A DNA stretch of 64,000 nt from Microbacterium sp. AK009 (GTDB lineage Bacteria > Actinomycetota > Actinomycetes > Actinomycetales > Microbacteriaceae): the NCBI RefSeq assembly GCF_013410955.1, contig NZ_JACCCG010000005.1:186001-250000 (forward strand), read 5' to 3'. A program made the translations under genes and the position numbers. Shown piece after piece: positions 26,359 to 34,209 of this stretch. The first letter of the stretch is position 1. The number at the start of each line of letters is the position of its first letter. The notes beneath the pieces are model-generated. The model made no database searches and had not been told where the DNA came from. It saw only the letters and a list, made by a program, of their open reading frames with translations.

Positions 26359-26958
26359 TCAGTCCAGCGACATTCCGAAGGCCCGCTCCCCCGGCCCGGA
26401 CGGCAGCGCCACGAAGCCCAGTCGTGGATAGAACGCCAGCGCTCCCGTGTTGCCGGCGGAGGCGACGAGGTGCACACCGGACACGCCCCGGTCTCGAAGG
26501 GCCTGGACGAACTCCGCGACGAGCCGGCGCCCCCACCCCCGCCCCTGCACCTCGGGAAGGAGGTCGATGTGCAGGTGAGCGGGATGATCGCGCGCGTACG
26601 CATGCGCGCTCGTCCCCCGGGCGGCGGCATAGTCCAGCAGGTCGGCGTACCGCCCCTCGGCCTCCCCCCGCGGGCGGCGGTGCGGGGCGACCTGCGGCCA
26701 CCAGTCGCGCGCGAACCACTCCTCGAACGCGTCGGTATCGGGTGTTCCGACGATGTAGCCGGCGACCCGGCCGTCATCGGTCTCGACGACGAGGGCGAGG
26801 TCGGGGTGCCGCGCGACGTAGGGGAGGACGAACAGGGCTGCCCAGAGATCGTCATCCGGCAGCACGCCGGTCGCATCGGCGCCGTCATCGGCGGTACGGA
26901 GACAGATCTCGGCGAGCGCCGCTTCGTCACCGGCGCGGAAAGGGCGAAGGCGCGGCAC
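26359..26958 (-). CDS. GNAT family N-acetyltransferase
   Basis: A 199-aa acetyltransferase. The acetyl-CoA loop is VQGRGWGRRLV at about residues 137-147 (QxxGxG/A motif), preceded by HLHIDLLPE and followed by GVHLVASAGNTGALAFYPRLGFVAL, the two most conserved GNAT segments. The substrate is not clear; similar proteins in GNAT families acetylate amines or amino acids. It lies 46 bp before the SDR gene on the same strand with a TAGACT box 6 nt upstream of the GTG, so it may start its own transcript. The C-terminus ends ERAFGMSLD. Confidence 0.88.
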   Translation of the reverse strand: MPRLRPFRAGDEAALAEICLRTADDGADATGVLPDDDLWAALFVLPYVARHPDLALVVETDDGRVAGYIVGTPDTDAFEEWFARDWWPQVAPHRRPRGEAEGRYADLLDYAAARGTSAHAYARDHPAHLHIDLLPEVQGRGWGRRLVAEFVQALRDRGVSGVHLVASAGNTGALAFYPRLGFVALPSGPGERAFGMSLD

Positions 26959-26964
26959 GCGGGG

Positions 26965-26970
26965 AGTCTA
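26965..26970 (-). promoter_or_regulatory. Candidate -10 box for leaderless GNAT gene
   Basis: TAGACT on the minus strand ends 6 nt before the GTG at 26958; no ribosome binding site lies between. Confidence 0.5.
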
Positions 26971-26997
26971 CGCCGCCGATGCCGGGGACGCCGTCGA

Positions 26998-28068
26998 TCA
27001 CGGCGTCAGCCGGACCCCCGCTTCGTCGAGGGTGACGGTGACCTCGGTCCCGACAGGAAACCGCGCGGCATCGGCCAGGTCGGCGTCGACGAAGAGAGGA
27101 GGTTCGTCGGTGTGCAGGCGCACCCCCGACGGCGTCGCCTCGTGACGGACGATCCTCGCCGCCCATCCGTCCGCCGGCGCGGAGCCGGGCTCGGGTGCCG
27201 CGATCACCGCCGCCGAGGGGCGGAACACCGCCCACACCGGACGACCCGCCGCCCCGGTGAGCAGCGCGCGCGCCTCGGCATCGGCCGGAACGATCCGCCG
27301 CCCGGCGCGCTCCCAGGCTCCGCTCCGGGCAACCCCCTCGACGCGGTTCAGACCCGCGATGCGCGCGACAAAGGCCGTCGCCGGTGTGGTCAAGACGTCG
27401 CGGGTCGGCCCGCGCTGGCTGACCCTGCCGGCTTCGACGACGATGAGGGTGTCGGCCAGTACCGCGGCATCCAGGGCGTCATGGGTGACGACGACGGCGG
27501 TGACGCCCGTCGCAGCGAGCTGGTCGCGCAGCACCGCGCGCAGGTCGTCGGCCGTGACGGGGTCGAGCGAGGTGAAGGGCTCGTCCAGCAGCAGCACCGC
27601 GGGGTCGGTCACGAGCGCGCGCGCGAGGGCAACCCGCTGCTGCTGACCGCCCGAGAGCTCCCCGGGCCGTCGGTCGCCCAGGCCCGCCAGACCCACCCTT
27701 TCGAGCCAGGATGCCGCGTCGGAGCGCGCCTTCGCCCGCGGGACGCCGCGCGCCCGCGGCCCGAACGCGATGTTCTCGGCGGCGGAGAGGTGAGGGAACA
27801 GGCGCGCGTCCTGACCGAGCAGCACCACCTCCCGCGCAGCCGCCGGCACGAGACGCCCAGGGCTCGACAGCACGCGGCCGTCCCGGACGACGCGTCCGGA
27901 GTCCAGGCGCACAGTCCCCGCGATGACACCGAGGAGCGTGGACTTCCCCGCGCCGCTCGGGCCCATGATCCCGACGACCTCGCCCGGCTCGGCGACGAAC
28001 GACACCGACAGCCGGATGTCGCCGCGCGCCTGGTCATCGACCTCGACCTCGAGCCGCCCCGCCGTCAC
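26998..28068 (-). CDS. modC: Molybdate ABC transporter ATP-binding protein
   Basis: A 356-aa ATPase: Walker A GPSGAGKSTLLG at about 36-47, signature LSGGQQQRVALARAL, Walker B VLLLDEPFTSLDP, and an H-loop VVTHDALDA, followed by a C-terminal TOBE-like domain (GTEVTVTLDEAGVRLTP at the end). The GTG start overlaps the modB stop (GTGA). It sits at the end of a regulator-modA-modB-modC operon on the minus strand. TOBE domains in such ATPases bind molybdate or tungstate and down-regulate transport at high metal (family knowledge). Divergent Moco biosynthesis genes on the other side of the intergenic region support a molybdate role. Confidence 0.9.
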   Translation of the reverse strand: MTAGRLEVEVDDQARGDIRLSVSFVAEPGEVVGIMGPSGAGKSTLLGVIAGTVRLDSGRVVRDGRVLSSPGRLVPAAAREVVLLGQDARLFPHLSAAENIAFGPRARGVPRAKARSDAASWLERVGLAGLGDRRPGELSGGQQQRVALARALVTDPAVLLLDEPFTSLDPVTADDLRAVLRDQLAATGVTAVVVTHDALDAAVLADTLIVVEAGRVSQRGPTRDVLTTPATAFVARIAGLNRVEGVARSGAWERAGRRIVPADAEARALLTGAAGRPVWAVFRPSAAVIAAPEPGSAPADGWAARIVRHEATPSGVRLHTDEPPLFVDADLADAARFPVGTEVTVTLDEAGVRLTP

Positions 28069-28889
28069 CGCAGGCTCCCCGGTCGCCAGGCACGGACGAG
28101 GAGCAGCACCACGAGAGCGGTGACGAGGAGGAGGAGCGAGAGCGCCACGCCGGTTCCCTGCGACACGCCCGCACCGTTGAAGGCGCTGTAGATGGCGAGC
28201 GGCATGGTCTGGGTGACCCCGGGGGCGTTCCCCGCGAACAGCGCCGTCGCCCCGAACTCACCCACCGCCCGGGCGAAGCAGAGGATGACGCCGGCGATGA
28301 GTCCCGGGGCTGCCAGCGGCAGGGTGATCCGGGCGAGGATCGTCCAGCGACCGGCGCCGAGTGCGCCCGCCGCCTCCTCGAAGCGGCTCCCGATCGCCCG
28401 CAGCGACCCTTCCAGCGCGAGCACGAGGAACGGCAGCGCGACGAAGGCCTGCGCGAGGACGACGGCGGCGGTGGTAAAAGGCAGACGGATGCCGGCGGCA
28501 TCCAGTGCCGGACCGAGCCAGCCGTTGCGGCCGAAGAGGAACAGCAGCGCGACGCCGCCCACCATCGGCGGGAGGACGAGCGGCACAGTCACGACCGCAC
28601 GCAGGACCGCCGCGGTCCGCGCCGAAGCGCGCGCGATCACCAGCGCGAGGGGGATGCCGAGGAGGATGCACAGCACCGTGGCCGCGAATCCGGTCTGCAG
28701 CGAAAGCAGCAGCGCCGACACCGCCGGTGGCGAGGTCACGTCTGCCCAGAGCGTCGACCACTCTGCCCGCGACACCAGCGCGACCAGCGGCACGACGAGG
28801 AGAGCGAGGCCGAGAACGGCAGGGACGGCGAGGATCGGCGGGACCGCGGGGGCGGGCGCCGGTCGGAGCGAGCGCGTGACCGAGGTCAT
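28065..28889 (-). CDS. modB: Molybdate ABC transporter permease
   Basis: A 274-aa ModB/CysT-type permease with five to six hydrophobic segments. The cytoplasmic EAA loop reads EEAAGALGAGRWTILARITLPLAAPGL, and the typical GRNGWLGP and RAVGEFGATALFAGNAPGVTQTMPLAIY stretches are diagnostic of the molybdate/sulfate family. ATG at 28889 overlaps the modA stop by 4 bp; the upstream open frame would run through modA and was rejected. It pairs with ModC and delivers molybdate. Confidence 0.93.
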   Translation of the reverse strand: MTSVTRSLRPAPAPAVPPILAVPAVLGLALLVVPLVALVSRAEWSTLWADVTSPPAVSALLLSLQTGFAATVLCILLGIPLALVIARASARTAAVLRAVVTVPLVLPPMVGGVALLFLFGRNGWLGPALDAAGIRLPFTTAAVVLAQAFVALPFLVLALEGSLRAIGSRFEEAAGALGAGRWTILARITLPLAAPGLIAGVILCFARAVGEFGATALFAGNAPGVTQTMPLAIYSAFNGAGVSQGTGVALSLLLLVTALVVLLLVRAWRPGSLR

Positions 28890-29710
28890 GGCCGCGGAGG
28901 CGCGAACCCGGCATCGGCGAGCACGCGCTGCCCCTCGGGACCGGTGACGAGGGCGACGAAGGCACGGGCGACCTCGTCGGAGGCGGCCCCGGTGGTCACC
29001 GCGATCGGATAGAGATTGACCACATCCGCGGCCCCGTCGGGCACGATCACCTCGACGTCGTCGCGGCCCACGACGTCGGTGGCGTAGACCAGGCCGGCGT
29101 CGGCCTCGCCCGCGGCGACCTTGGTGAGGACGGCCGTGACGTTCTGCTCGAGGCTCGCGGGGGTGACGCTCGCGCCGGCGTTCTCCAGCAGCGTCCGCGA
29201 GGCGGCGCCGCACGGGACGACGCTGTCGCAGAGCACCACCGTGGCATCGGCGAGATCGTCGAGCCCCGCGATTCCCGCGGGGTTGCCCGCCGGGGTGACG
29301 AGCACGAGGGTGTTCGCGGCGAAGACCACCGGACCCACCGCGACGCCGGCGTCGACCGCCTGCTGCATGACGCGCTCGTCGGCACTGGCGAAGACGTCAG
29401 CCGGCGCCCCCTCGATGATCTGGGTGACAAGGGCGGACGATCCGTCGGTGACGAGCGGCTGCACCGCGACATCCGGATTCTGCTCGGCGAAGACCGTCAG
29501 GAGATCATCGAACGCGCTCTGCAGGGATGCCGCCGCGTAGACGGTGAGGCTTCCCGCGAGCCCTCCCTCGGCGGCGACCGGTGGCTCCGACGTCGAGGCC
29601 GCCGTGCCCGCGCAGCCGACGAGGACGGCGGAGGCTGCCGCGAGGACGCCGATCGCGGCGCGGCGGACCTGACGGCGTTTCGCTCGAGCGATCGTCTGAT
29701 CGTCCGTCAC
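28886..29710 (-). CDS. modA: Molybdate ABC transporter substrate-binding lipoprotein
   Basis: A 274-aa lipoprotein. The signal region has a basic start (RAKRRQVRRAAIG), hydrophobic stretch and the lipobox LVGC at about residues 33-36. The mature domain contains TVYAAASLQSAFDDL, FASADERVMQQA, LVLVTPAGNP and VVPCGAASRTLL, the typical ModA motifs that bind molybdate through Ser and Ala-Ser sites. The GTG at 29710 overlaps the upstream regulator stop (GTGA) and has GGAGG 8 nt upstream; the upstream ATG frame was rejected as it runs into the regulator. First structural gene of modABC. Confidence 0.93.
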   Translation of the reverse strand: MTDDQTIARAKRRQVRRAAIGVLAAASAVLVGCAGTAASTSEPPVAAEGGLAGSLTVYAAASLQSAFDDLLTVFAEQNPDVAVQPLVTDGSSALVTQIIEGAPADVFASADERVMQQAVDAGVAVGPVVFAANTLVLVTPAGNPAGIAGLDDLADATVVLCDSVVPCGAASRTLLENAGASVTPASLEQNVTAVLTKVAAGEADAGLVYATDVVGRDDVEVIVPDGAADVVNLYPIAVTTGAASDEVARAFVALVTGPEGQRVLADAGFAPPRP

Positions 29711-30096
29711 CGGGGAACCTCCACGGTGACCGTCGTCGCCTTGACCGAGGCCACCGCGAGAGACCCGACCTCCAGACCCAGGTCGTCGACGGCCTCGGAC
29801 GACATGAGCGACACCACACGGTGGGGCCCGCACTGGATGTCGACCTGGGCCATCACCCCGTCCCGCTGCACCCGGGTCACGAGCCCCACGAACCGGTTGC
29901 GGGCGCTGGAGAGCACCCCGGTGGGGTCGCCCGCGTGCTTGGCGAGGGCGAGCGCCTGTGCGGCGAGGGCCGCGCCCGAGATCTCGGCGGGCGCCGCGCC
30001 CGTGGTCTCGAGTGTTCCCTGGTCGATCCAGCGACGCACCGTGTCATCACTCACCCCGAGGAGGGAGGCAGCATCGGAGATCCGAAAACTCGGCAT
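29707..30096 (-). CDS. Helix-turn-helix plus TOBE-domain regulator (ModE-like role)
   Basis: A 129-aa protein with a MerR/excisionase-type N-terminal helix-turn-helix (FRISDAASLLGVSDDTVRRWIDQG, residues 4-25) joined by a short linker to a single TOBE/Mop-type domain (SARNRFVGLVTRVQRDGVMAQVDIQCG and SLMSSEAVDDLGLEVGSLAVASVKATTV). TOBE domains of this kind bind molybdate. It would sense molybdate and regulate modABC and possibly the divergent moe operon. ATG at 30096 was chosen because a TATGAT hexamer lies 7 nt upstream (leaderless); in-frame ATGs at 30105 and 30108 overlap that box, and GGAGA further up does not fit any of them well. Confidence 0.83.
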   Translation of the reverse strand: MPSFRISDAASLLGVSDDTVRRWIDQGTLETTGAAPAEISGAALAAQALALAKHAGDPTGVLSSARNRFVGLVTRVQRDGVMAQVDIQCGPHRVVSLMSSEAVDDLGLEVGSLAVASVKATTVTVEVPR

Positions 30097-30103
30097 GAAA
30101 TGC

Positions 30104-30109
30104 ATCATA
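30104..30109 (-). promoter_or_regulatory. Candidate -10 box for the HTH-TOBE regulator and modABC
   Basis: TATGAT on the minus strand ends 7 nt before the ATG at 30096. This is the best match to the consensus -10 in the window. Confidence 0.5.
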
Positions 30110-30152
30110 TCTCCGCAAACGCGGACACGGCGCGGGGCCGCGGAGGCGGGGC

Positions 30153-30158
30153 TAGCCT
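30153..30158 (+). promoter_or_regulatory. Candidate -10 box for moeZ operon
   Basis: TAGCCT ends 6 nt before the ATG at 30165, with no ribosome binding site between. It lies about 45 bp from the divergent regulator promoter, so both could be controlled by one regulator bound between them. Confidence 0.5.
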
Positions 30159-30164
30159 GATGCC

Positions 30165-31289
30165 ATGCCGTTGCCACCCCTTGTCGACCCGGCACCGTCC
30201 CTCGAACCGGCCGAGCGGGAGCGTACCCTCCGGCACGCCGCCCTGGCCGGGCTCGGCGAGATCGGCCAGCGGCGCCTGGCCGCCGCACATGTCGCCGTCA
30301 TCGGCGCCGGAGGGCTCGGTTCGCCGGTCATCCTCGCGCTCGCCGCCGCCGGCGTGGGAACCCTGACGGTCATCGACGACGACGTGGTCGACCTGTCGAA
30401 CCTGCAGCGCCAGGTCCTGCACCGCAGGGACGATCTCGGCAGACCCAAGACCGACAGCGCCGAACGCGTCGCCCGCGACCTCTCCCCCACCACCCGCGTC
30501 CACGCGCGGCGAGAGCGCCTGACCGCGCGGAACGCCGTCGATCTGCTCCGCGGCGCCGACCTCGTCGTCGACGGCAGTGACAGCTTCCACACCCGCGAGG
30601 CGGTGGCCGCGGCGACCGAGACGCTCGGAGTGCCGCTGGTGTGGGGAGCCCTGCAGGGGGCCGCCGCTCAGGTCACGGTGTTCTGGTCGGCCCCGCCTGC
30701 CGGCGCTGCGCGGGTCGTCCTCGACGACCTCTACCCGACCGGGTCGGCCCACGACGCGCCCTCGTGCGCCGAGGCGGGGGTCCTCGGACCGCTGTGCCTC
30801 CAGGTCGGTGGACTTCTCGCAACCGAGGCGGTCAAGCTCATCGCCGGCGTCGGGGACCCGCTCCTCGGACGCGTCCTCGTCATCGACGCCTGGGCCGGCA
30901 GCGTGCGCGACGTGCCGCTTGCGCCCGCGCGACGGCGCGCTCCCGCGCCGACCGTCGCCGCGAGCGACATCCGCGAGATCGAGCCGGCGCAACTGGGCGA
31001 GACGCTCGACCAGGGGGCCGTGCTTCTCGACGTCCGCGAGCCGTGGGAGACCGGGCGCGGCGTCATCCCGGGGTCGGTTCTCCGCCCCCTCGCCGACGTC
31101 CTCGCCGCACCCAGCGGGCTCGGGGCGCCCGTCGGCGACGGCGCTGTCGTGGTCGTGTGCCAGGCGGGCGGACGCGCCCGGCAGGCCGCCGAGGCGCTTC
31201 GCGCCGCCGGTGTCGACGCCTCCGTGCTCCGCGGCGGCTACACGGCGTGGACCGCCGCGGCGGACACATCCGCCGGGGCGCACGCGTGA
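30165..31289 (+). CDS. moeZ: Adenylyltransferase/sulfurtransferase MoeZ (ThiF plus rhodanese)
   Basis: A 374-aa fusion. Residues 1-255 are a MoeB/ThiF-type E1 with the nucleotide loop VIGAGGLGSP (about 45-54) and the adenylation signatures DDDVVDLSNLQRQVLHR and DGSDSFHTR; the C-terminal part (from about 260) is a rhodanese with the active-site loop VCQAGGRARQA. It activates the GG tail of MoaD and transfers sulfur to make the MoaD thiocarboxylate. The zinc Cys pairs of E. coli MoeB are not present, as in other actinobacterial MoeZ proteins to my knowledge. It is the first gene of moeZ-moeA-moaC-mobA-DUF6457-moaD. Confidence 0.93.
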   Translation: MPLPPLVDPAPSLEPAERERTLRHAALAGLGEIGQRRLAAAHVAVIGAGGLGSPVILALAAAGVGTLTVIDDDVVDLSNLQRQVLHRRDDLGRPKTDSAERVARDLSPTTRVHARRERLTARNAVDLLRGADLVVDGSDSFHTREAVAAATETLGVPLVWGALQGAAAQVTVFWSAPPAGAARVVLDDLYPTGSAHDAPSCAEAGVLGPLCLQVGGLLATEAVKLIAGVGDPLLGRVLVIDAWAGSVRDVPLAPARRRAPAPTVAASDIREIEPAQLGETLDQGAVLLDVREPWETGRGVIPGSVLRPLADVLAAPSGLGAPVGDGAVVVVCQAGGRARQAAEALRAAGVDASVLRGGYTAWTAAADTSAGAHA

Positions 31290-32539
31290 GCGCCGGCCGC
31301 GTGCTGCGATCGGTCGAGGAGCACCGCGACGTCATCCTCGCCGCCGTCCGCCCGTGCGACGTCATCACCGCCGCGGTCGAGACCGCGCTCGGCCTGACGC
31401 TCGCCGAGCCGGTGCGCGCTCGGGTGCCCATCCCGGTCTTCGACAATTCGGCGATGGACGGCTTCGCGGTGCGGTACGACGATGTCGCCGGCGCGATGGC
31501 GACGGCTCCGGTCGCCCTGCGCGTCGTCGCCGACCTTCCCGCGGGGAGTCCCCTCGACCCTCCGCTCGGCCCCGGGCAGGCCGCCCGCATCATGACCGGA
31601 TCGGCGCTGCCCACCGCGGCCGACACCGTCGTGCCGTTCGAGGACACCGCCGACGGTCTCGCCGACTCCCTGGGCGAGATCCAGGTGCTGCGCGCGCCAC
31701 GAGCCCGCGGCGCTCACTGCCGGCTCCGCGGTGATGACCTCTCCCCCGGTGACGAGGTCGTGGCCGCGGGAACCGCGCTCGGGGCCTTCCAGCTCGGCGC
31801 CGCGGCGGCGGCGGGTGTCGCCGTCGTCCGGGTGCGCCGCCGGCCCCGCGTGGCGGTCATATCCACCGGATCCGAGCTCGTCACCCCCGGCGCGGACCTC
31901 GCGCGAGGCCAGATCCCCGAGTCCAACAGCGTCCTCCTCGCCGGTCTCGCGATCGACGCCGGAGCCGAGGTCGTCCTGCGCACGACCGTTGCCGACGACG
32001 ACAACGGCCTCCGACCGGCACTCGCGTCCGCCCGGGCCGCCGCCGCGGACGCCGTAGTGTTCTCCGGCGGCGTGAGTGCCGGCGCCTACGAGGTGGTGAA
32101 GACCACCCTCGGCCCCACCGGGGAGATGACCTTCACCGCCGTCGCCATGCAGCCCGGCAAGCCGCAGGGATTCGGCGCGCTCGATGACGGCACGCTGCTG
32201 TTCGGTCTGCCGGGCAACCCCGTGAGCGCCGCGGTGTCGTTCGAGGTGTTCGTGCGCCCGGCTCTCCTCCTCATGGCCGGGCGCTCGCAGCTCGAGCGCC
32301 CCGTGCTGCGGCTCGCCGCCGGCACGGGGTGGCGCACGCCGCCGGGCCGCCGCCAGTACCTCCCCGCCGCCCTCGACCGCAGCGACCCCGCCGGATGGCG
32401 GGTGGTCCCCGCGACCGCGGGGGGCTCAGGGTCGCACCTGGCGGGCGGGCTCGCGCGGGCCGAGGCCTTCGCGGTCGTCGCGGCCGAGGTGGAGCAGGTC
32501 GAACCGGGCGACGGTGTGGATGTCATGCTGAGGGCATGA
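31286..32539 (+). CDS. moeA: Molybdopterin molybdenumtransferase MoeA
   Basis: A 417-aa enzyme that inserts molybdenum into adenylated molybdopterin. It has the motif VPIPVFDNSAMDGFAVR (about 47-63), PCDVI at the N-terminus, IMTGSALPTAADTVVPFED, SVLLAGL and the central FSGGVSAGAYEVVK, followed by GLPGNPVSAAVSFEVFVRP, all canonical for MoeA. GTG start overlaps the moeZ stop by 4 bp; it is followed by moaC in a 4-bp ATGA overlap. Its partner Mog lies at 34.6-35.1 kb on the other strand. Confidence 0.95.
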   Translation: MSAGRVLRSVEEHRDVILAAVRPCDVITAAVETALGLTLAEPVRARVPIPVFDNSAMDGFAVRYDDVAGAMATAPVALRVVADLPAGSPLDPPLGPGQAARIMTGSALPTAADTVVPFEDTADGLADSLGEIQVLRAPRARGAHCRLRGDDLSPGDEVVAAGTALGAFQLGAAAAAGVAVVRVRRRPRVAVISTGSELVTPGADLARGQIPESNSVLLAGLAIDAGAEVVLRTTVADDDNGLRPALASARAAAADAVVFSGGVSAGAYEVVKTTLGPTGEMTFTAVAMQPGKPQGFGALDDGTLLFGLPGNPVSAAVSFEVFVRPALLLMAGRSQLERPVLRLAAGTGWRTPPGRRQYLPAALDRSDPAGWRVVPATAGGSGSHLAGGLARAEAFAVVAAEVEQVEPGDGVDVMLRA

Positions 32540-33009
32540 GCTTCACACACCTCGACGCCGCGGGTCGGGCCCGCATGGTGGATGTCACGGAGAAGACCCC
32601 GACCGTCCGCGCCGCCACCGCGCGCGGCTTCGTGCGCTGCGCGCCCGCAGTGATCGCGGCGCTGCGAGACGGGGCTGTTCCCAAGGGCGACGTCCTGGCG
32701 GTGGCGCGCATCGCCGGCATCCAGGCGGCCAAGCTCACCCCCACCCTGCTGCCCCTGGCACACGTCATCGGCGTGCACGGTGCGACGGTCGACCTCGTCA
32801 TCGAGGACGGGGGCGTGTCGGTCGAGGCGACCGTCCGCACCGCCGACCGCACCGGCGTCGAGATGGAGGCGCTCACCGCGGTGAGTGTCGCCGCCCTCGC
32901 CGTCGTCGACATGGTGAAGGGCATGGATAAGACCACGTCCATCGAGGCCGTGCGGATCGTGGCGAAGGAGGGCGGTCGATCGGGAGCGTGGGTGCGCCCG
33001 GCGGAATGA
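32536..33009 (+). CDS. moaC: Cyclic pyranopterin monophosphate synthase MoaC
   Basis: A 157-aa enzyme that converts the MoaA product 3',8-cH2GTP to cPMP. MVDVTEKTPTVRAATARG near the N-terminus, GDVLAVARIAGIQAAKLTPTLLPLAHVIG in the middle and EVRTADRTGVEMEALTAVSVAALAVVDMVKGMDK-type motifs are diagnostic (RTADRTGVEMEALTAVSVAAL here). The catalytic Lys and His sites fall in these segments. It overlaps moeA and mobA by ATGA pairs. moaA is 17 kb away, with the two gene products acting in sequence. Confidence 0.95.
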   Translation: MSFTHLDAAGRARMVDVTEKTPTVRAATARGFVRCAPAVIAALRDGAVPKGDVLAVARIAGIQAAKLTPTLLPLAHVIGVHGATVDLVIEDGGVSVEATVRTADRTGVEMEALTAVSVAALAVVDMVKGMDKTTSIEAVRIVAKEGGRSGAWVRPAE

Positions 33010-33674
33010 TCGATCTCTCCGCGATCCTCCTCGCCGGCGGGCGCGCGCGGCGGCTCGGCGGGGTGGCGAAGCCCCTCCAGACCGTCGGAGGCCGATCGCT
33101 GCTCGACATTGCGGTCGCCGCCGCGACCCGCGCCGGTGCCGACCCGATCATCGCCGTCGGTCCCGAGATGCCGGTAGCGGGCATCGTGCGGTGGACCCGC
33201 GAGGATCCCCCCTTCGGCGGTCCGGTCGCGGGGATCATCGCCGGTTTCGACGCGGCGAGGGCGGCGACCGACGCTCCTTCGACCTGGACGCTCGTGCTCG
33301 CCTGCGACCTTCCCCACGCCGAGTCCGCCGTCCCCCTCCTCACCGCCGCGGCCGCGCTGGTGCCGAACGACGTCGAGGCCGTCTGTCTCGGTGATGCCAC
33401 CAGCCGGCCGCAGTTCCTCGTGGGTCTGTTCCGTACCGCTCCCCTCGGACGCCGCATCGAGCGGATGCCGCAGCGCGGCCGTGACGCCGCCGTCCGCGAC
33501 CTCGTGAACGACCTCGCCGTCACGGTCGTCACCGATCCGGGCGCCGCGGCCCTCCCGCTCGAGGGCGCCGCGGCCCTCTCGTTCGACAGCGCCGCCGCCC
33601 TCTCTTTCGATGTCGACACGTGGGAGGATCTTGAGGCGGCGCGCCGCGCCAGGGAGGACGGGAACCGTGAGTGA
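33006..33674 (+). CDS. mobA: Molybdenum cofactor guanylyltransferase MobA-like
   Basis: A 222-aa nucleotidyltransferase that adds GMP (or CMP) to molybdopterin. The N-terminal loop ILLAGGRARRLGG has the GG-R nucleotide motif; GRSLLD, FGGPVAGIIAGF and VLACDLPHAES (the conserved Asp of the metal site) follow. Nucleotide choice cannot be read from the sequence. A 3 x 24-bp tandem repeat inserts three copies of an AAAL-type unit just before the C-terminal DVDTWEDLE motif. It overlaps moaC and the DUF6457 gene. A dinucleotide form of the cofactor fits the FdhF-like client, which in that family uses bis-MGD. Confidence 0.88.
   Translation: MIDLSAILLAGGRARRLGGVAKPLQTVGGRSLLDIAVAAATRAGADPIIAVGPEMPVAGIVRWTREDPPFGGPVAGIIAGFDAARAATDAPSTWTLVLACDLPHAESAVPLLTAAAALVPNDVEAVCLGDATSRPQFLVGLFRTAPLGRRIERMPQRGRDAAVRDLVNDLAVTVVTDPGAAALPLEGAAALSFDSAAALSFDVDTWEDLEAARRAREDGNRE
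33540..33611 (+). repeat. Three tandem 24-bp units inside mobA
   Basis: Units at 33540-33563, 33564-33587 and 33588-33611 each begin with (g/a)GCGCCGC and encode (G/S)AAAL(P/S)(L/F)(E/D). They lie just before the conserved DVDT motif and keep the frame. Confidence 0.85.
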
Positions 33675-33972
33675 GACACCGACGCCGCGCACGCTGCCGC
33701 CGGAGGCTCTGGACCGCTGGGCCGAGCTGATGCGCGATCATTTCGATCTGACGGCCGATCAGGTGCCTGTCGCGGGCGTGCTCGATCTCGCGCGCGAGGT
33801 CGCGAACGGCGTCGCCCGCCCGGGCGCCCCCCTGAGCGCGTTCGTCGCGGGTCTCGTGGCCGGACGTGCCGGAGCCGGACCCGACGACGTCCGGGCGGCG
33901 CTCGGCGCCGTCATCGACCTCGTCGCCCAGTACGACGACGCCGCATCGTCCGAGCACACGGCGGGAACCTGA
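33667..33972 (+). CDS. DUF6457-like small protein of the Moco cluster
   Basis: A 101-aa helical protein (PPEALDRWAELMRDHFDLTADQVPVAGVLDLAREVANGVARPGAPLSAFVAGLVAGRA). It has no transmembrane segment or Cys. It overlaps mobA by 8 bp and is followed by moaD, and similar short proteins are found beside mobA or moaD genes in actinobacteria to my recollection (annotated DUF6457). The helices with an HFDL...P.LLDLA-type pattern suggest a small helical bundle. The function is unknown; a partner of MobA or of the client enzyme is possible (inference). GTG at 33667 was chosen because it overlaps the mobA stop. Confidence 0.75.
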   Translation: MSETPTPRTLPPEALDRWAELMRDHFDLTADQVPVAGVLDLAREVANGVARPGAPLSAFVAGLVAGRAGAGPDDVRAALGAVIDLVAQYDDAASSEHTAGT

Positions 33973-34206
33973 ATGGCGCGCGTGAGGTACTTCGCCGCCG
34001 CGGAGGAGATGGCCGGCACCGACGAAGAGACCAGGGTCGAGCCGACCCTCGGCGCGCTGCGCACAGCGCTCGCGGCCGAGCGGCCGGGGATGGCGGGCCT
34101 GCTCCCGCGGTGCGCGGTCCTGGTGGACGGCAGCCGGGTCGATGACGACGAGCCGCTCGGCGAGGCCACCGTGGTGGATGTCCTCCCGCCCTTCGCGGGC
34201 GGGTGA
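33973..34206 (+). CDS. moaD: Molybdopterin synthase sulfur-carrier subunit MoaD
   Basis: A 77-aa ubiquitin-like carrier. It starts MARVRYFAAAEEMAGTDEETRV and ends VVDVLPPFAGG, the obligatory Gly-Gly tail for thiocarboxylation by MoeZ. The gene directly follows the DUF6457 gene with no gap. Its partner MoaE is encoded on the opposite strand with 3 bp between the stops, a convergent arrangement. Together MoaD and MoaE convert cPMP to molybdopterin. Confidence 0.93.
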   Translation: MARVRYFAAAEEMAGTDEETRVEPTLGALRTALAAERPGMAGLLPRCAVLVDGSRVDDDEPLGEATVVDVLPPFAGG

Positions 34207-34209
34207 GGA

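Noticed and set aside
30165..31289. Absence of MoeB-type zinc Cys pairs in MoeZ as an anomaly
   Set aside because: To my knowledge actinobacterial MoeZ proteins of this type lack these Cys; the rhodanese Cys and ThiF motifs are intact.
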